This document shows, one piece after another, positions 61,301 through 64,000 of a stretch of DNA of 64,000 bases. Below the pieces are notes generated by a model. The model saw only the letters and a program-made list of their open reading frames with translations. It was not told the origin of the DNA and did not search any database. The translations under genes were made by a program, and so were the position numbers. The first letter of the stretch is position 1. Each line of letters opens with the position of its first letter. This stretch comes from Hippophae tibetana (Eukaryota; Streptophyta; Magnoliopsida; Rosales; Elaeagnaceae), in contig CM072801.1 of the NCBI GenBank assembly GCA_037013495.1, positions 110,367,816-110,431,815 on the forward strand, given 5' to 3'.

Positions 61301-64000
61301 TTGGGATCATAACCTTGGTTGCTGAAAATGGTGTATCTACCTTCACATATCTATTTTAAGAATTTTAGGTTTAAAAGATTTTGTGCTTTGGAGGTTTTCT
61401 CCTCTCTTAAGTCACAATTTCCCAAAAGAGAAAGAAATTGTGTCCTTAAAGTCTTGTCTTTTATTTCAATTTTGTAGACATTGTTTTCCACTTTGGATTT
61501 CATATCTTATTTTTCTTTAAAATCATGTCATCTTTTACTTTTCTTTGTTTTATGTGTTCCACCTTTCTTTCTTCTTGAGAAAAACAAGAGAGCTAATACA
61601 GTTCACAGTGTAAAAACAAAAAGAAGGTATTAATTGTGGTTGTAACTAAAAACTGTTATAACTTTTATTTTGTGCATCGAAATGAGTACTATAACATATC
61701 AAATCTGAAGCTCCTTCCGATGCCTAAAAACGCACCGTAGCAATAGTATATTTCCCCACTTTTGTCAACCCAAATTTCATGGTTCATACTACATAATGAT
61801 GTCTTAAACTTTGGTCGCACCTTATTTCGTTGTAATCTCTTCTTCCTCTTTAGGATTTCAATTTGTTCATCTTAGCCATATTCTTAGTAATTCAATCTTT
61901 CTTATTCCATTGAGTTCCAGCGTTCTTAGGTTGTCCGCAAAAGGGATTCGCATATTTTGGGATCATAACCTTGGTTGCTGAAAATGGTGTATCTACCTTC
62001 ACATATCTATTTTAAGAATTTTAGGTTTAAAAAATTTTGTGCTTTGGAGGTTTTCTCCTCTCTTAAGTCACAATTTCCCAAAAGAGAAAGAAATTGTGTC
62101 CTTAAAGTCTTGTCTTTTATTTCAATTTTGTAGACATTGTTTTCCACTTTGGATTTCATATCTTATTTTTCTTTAAAATCTTGTCGTCTTTTACTTTTCT
62201 TTGTTTTATGTGTTCCACCTTTCTTTCTTCTTGAGAAAAACAAGAGAGCTAATACAGTTAACAGTGTAAAAACAAAAAGAAGGTATTAATTGTTGGTGTA
62301 ACTAAAAACTGTTATAACTTTTATTTTGTGCATCGAAATGAGTACTATAACATATCAAATCTGAAGCTCCTTCCGATGCCTAAAAATGCACCGTAGCAAT
62401 AGTATATTTCCTCACTTTTGTCAACCCAAATTTCATGGTTCATACTACATAATGATGTCTTAAACTTTGGTCGCACCTTATTTCGTTGTAATCTCTTCTT
62501 CCTCTTTAGGATTTCAATTTGTTCATCTTAGCCATATTCTTAGTAAGTCAATCTTTCTTATTCCATTGAGTTCCAGCGTTCTTAGGTTGTCCGTAAAAAG
62601 GATTCGCATCTTTTGGGATCATAACCTTGGTTGCTGAAAATGGTGTATCTACCTTCACATATCTATTTTAAGAATTTTATGTTTAAAAAATTTTGTGCTT
62701 TGGAGGTTTTCTCCTCTTTTAAGTCACAATTTCCAAAAAGAGAAAGAAATTGTGTCCTTAAAGTCTTGTCTTTTATTTCAAATTTGTTGACATTGTTTTC
62801 CACTTTGGATTTCATATCTTATTTTTCTTTAAAATCTTGTCGTCTTTTACTTTTCTTTGTTTTATGTGTTCCACCTTTCTTTCTTCTTGAGAAAAACAAG
62901 AGAGCTAATACAGTTAACAATGTAAAAACAAAAAGAAGGTATTAATTGTGGGTGTAACTAAAAACTGTTATAACTTTTATTTTGTGCATCGAAATGAGTA
63001 CTATAAGATATCAAATCTGAAGCTCCTTCCGATACCTAAAAACACACCGTAGCAATAGTATATTTCCCCACTTTTGTCAACCCAAATTTCATGGTTCATA
63101 CTACATAATGATGTCTTAAACTTTGGTCGCACCTTATTTCGTTGTAATCTCTTCTTCCTCTTTAGGATTTCAATTTGTTCATCTTAGCCATATTCTTAGT
63201 AATTCAATCTTTCTTATTCCATTGAGTTCCAGCGTTCTTAGGTTGTCCGCAAAAGGGATTCGCATCTTTTGGGATCATAACCTTGGTTGCAGAAAATGGT
63301 GTATCTACCTTCACATATCTATTTTAAGAATTTTAGGTTTAAAAAATTTTGTGCTTTGGAGGTTTTCTCCTCTCTTAAGTCACAATTTCCCAAAAGAGAA
63401 AGAAATTGTGTCCTTAAAGTCTTGTCTTTTATTTCAATTTTGTAGACATTGTTTTCCACTTTGGATTTCATATCTTATTTTTCTTTAAAATCATGTCATC
63501 TTTTACTTTTCTTTGTTTTATGTGTTCCACCTTTCTTTCTTCTTGAGAAAAACAAGAGAGCTAATACAGTTCTCAGTGTAAAAACAAAAAGAAGGTATTA
63601 ATTGTGGTTGTAACTAAAAACTGTTATAACTTTTATTTTGTGCATCGAAATGAGTACTATAACATATCAAATCTGAAGCTCCTTCCGATGCCTAAAAACG
63701 CACCGTAGCAATAGTATATTTCCCCACTTTTGTCAACCCAAATTTCATGGTTCATACTACATAATGATGTCTTAAACTTTGGTCGCACCTTATTTCGTTG
63801 TAATCTCTTCTTCCTCTTTAGGATTTCAATTTGTTCATCTTAGCCATATTCTTAGTAATTCAATCTTTCTTATTCCATTGAGTTCCAGCGTTCTTAGGTT
63901 GTCCGCAAAAGGGATTCGCATATTTTGGGATCATAACCTTGGTTGCTGAAAATGGTGTATCTACCTTCACATATCTATTTTAAGAATTTTAGGTTTAAAA
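58394..64000 (+). repeat. Last C-led cycle, D-rich, runs off the window
   Basis: Monomers start at 58394 (C), 59050 (B), 59706, 60362, 61018, 61674 (D), 62330 (B), 62986 (D) and 63642 (partial D, 359 bases). The four central D units form two dimers (offset 1,312). The second member of each carries GTTAACAGTG and TTGTTGGTG; the first carries AAAAGATTTTG. The B unit at 62330 resembles that at 59050, offset 3,280. No further C unit appears before the window ends. Confidence 0.86.
59706..60361 (+). repeat. Reference monomer, subfamily D
   Basis: D units carry TTTTAGGTTTAAAA in place of TTTTATGTTTAAAA, usually TTTCCCAAAAGAGAAAG in the central dyad, GTAGACATT, and often CATATTTTGGG. Some have AAAAGATTTTG (as here), others AAAAAATTTTG. 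The first clear D-like unit starts at 16404. They become common from 34118 onward (34118, 36744, 37400, 40026, 41337, 42649, 43306, 45274, 46586, 48554, 49866, 51834, 53145, 54457, 55114, 57738, 59706, 60362, 61018, 61674, 62986 and the partial unit at 63642). Confidence 0.87.

Larger units (their letters stand above)
1..64000 (+). repeat. Satellite DNA array, 656-bp monomer, head-to-tail
   Basis: The motif GCATCGAAATGAG (or a one- or two-base variant) recurs every 656 bases from position 6 to 63642, and the sequence between occurrences aligns along its full length. That gives 97 complete monomers plus partial ones at both ends, all in one orientation. The unit is AT-rich with more T and C on this strand. 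Monomers differ by a few percent and fall into subfamilies with linked diagnostic bases. Only 12 of 97 depart from 656 bp: those beginning at 6, 11158, 15093, 40682 and 52490 (655), 7877, 24276, 31493, 42649 and 54457 (657), and 34774 and 38056 (658). No insertion of foreign DNA interrupts the array. By comparison with known satellites this is probably centromeric or other heterochromatin; that role is inferred. The family is not one I recognise. Confidence 0.98.

Noticed and set aside
1..64000. CRISPR array
   Set aside because: The periodicity is a 656-bp full-length tandem repeat with no short repeat and unique spacers.
1..64000. Assignment to a named plant satellite family or species
   Set aside because: I do not recall a matching sequence and cannot search. 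AT content and higher-order structure fit many eukaryotes.
1..64000. Prokaryotic, phage or plasmid content
   Set aside because: There are no coding genes, ribosome binding sites, operons or terminators, and the repeat structure is typical of eukaryotic heterochromatin.

Overview
The whole 64,000-base window is one uninterrupted head-to-tail satellite DNA array. The repeat unit is 656 bp. I placed 97 complete monomers (6-63641), 5 bases of a preceding one and 359 bases of a following one, all in the same orientation. Of the 97, 85 are exactly 656 bp and the other 12 are 655, 657 or 658 bp. I see no unique sequence, transposon insertion, inversion, tRNA, rRNA or CRISPR array, and no gene I would defend. 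The many short open reading frames recur only because the satellite recurs. They are artefacts of a T/C-rich strand and are broken at each small indel.

Organism: a long, AT-rich (about 30% G+C in the stretches I counted), non-coding satellite with higher-order repeat structure and a CpG-to-TpG/CpA variant spectrum points to a eukaryote with cytosine methylation, in centromeric, pericentromeric or other heterochromatin. A plant is plausible, but nothing in the sequence fixes the taxon. I do not recognise the monomer family.

Monomer subfamilies, defined by linked diagnostic differences (about 3-5% apart by eye): A (CTCGCTC; GTTGTGG; GGAGTATCTATC; TTTTAGATTT), B (TTCCTC; GTTGCTG; GGTGTATCTACC; TTTTATGTTT), B' (a B with GTCTAAAAC and GTTGTATC), C (B-like 5' half, A-like 3' half, GGATGCTG) and D (TTTTAGGTTT with TTTCCCAAAAG).

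Layout: (1) 6-5252, four A-B dimers (1312 bp). (2) 5253-7876, an A-B-B-B' tetramer. (3) 7877-19683, cycles of 5, 6, 4 and 2 monomers, each opening with a monomer marked GTAAGTC and CATTTTGGGC. (4) 17060-33461, a 14-monomer segment (9,185 bp) and a tandem second copy that is three monomers shorter; copy 1 contains a duplicated trimer. (5) 32806-38713, a related 4-monomer and 5-monomer pair carrying distinctive 658-bp monomers. (6) 38714-64000, C-led cycles of 8, 5, 5, 8 and 4 monomers followed by an open-ended one. Here about 6 kb is repeated at an exact 11,808-bp (18-monomer) offset. The A-type 5' half is absent after about 35.8 kb.

Every monomer has a dyad near its start (13-bp arms, 24-bp spacer, 11/13 matched in the common form and 13/13 in the first copy). 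Most have a second 9-bp-stem dyad near the middle. The array records repeated unequal crossover and gene conversion. No genes cooperate here; any function would be structural (chromatin, centromere) or through satellite transcripts, and neither can be shown from sequence alone.
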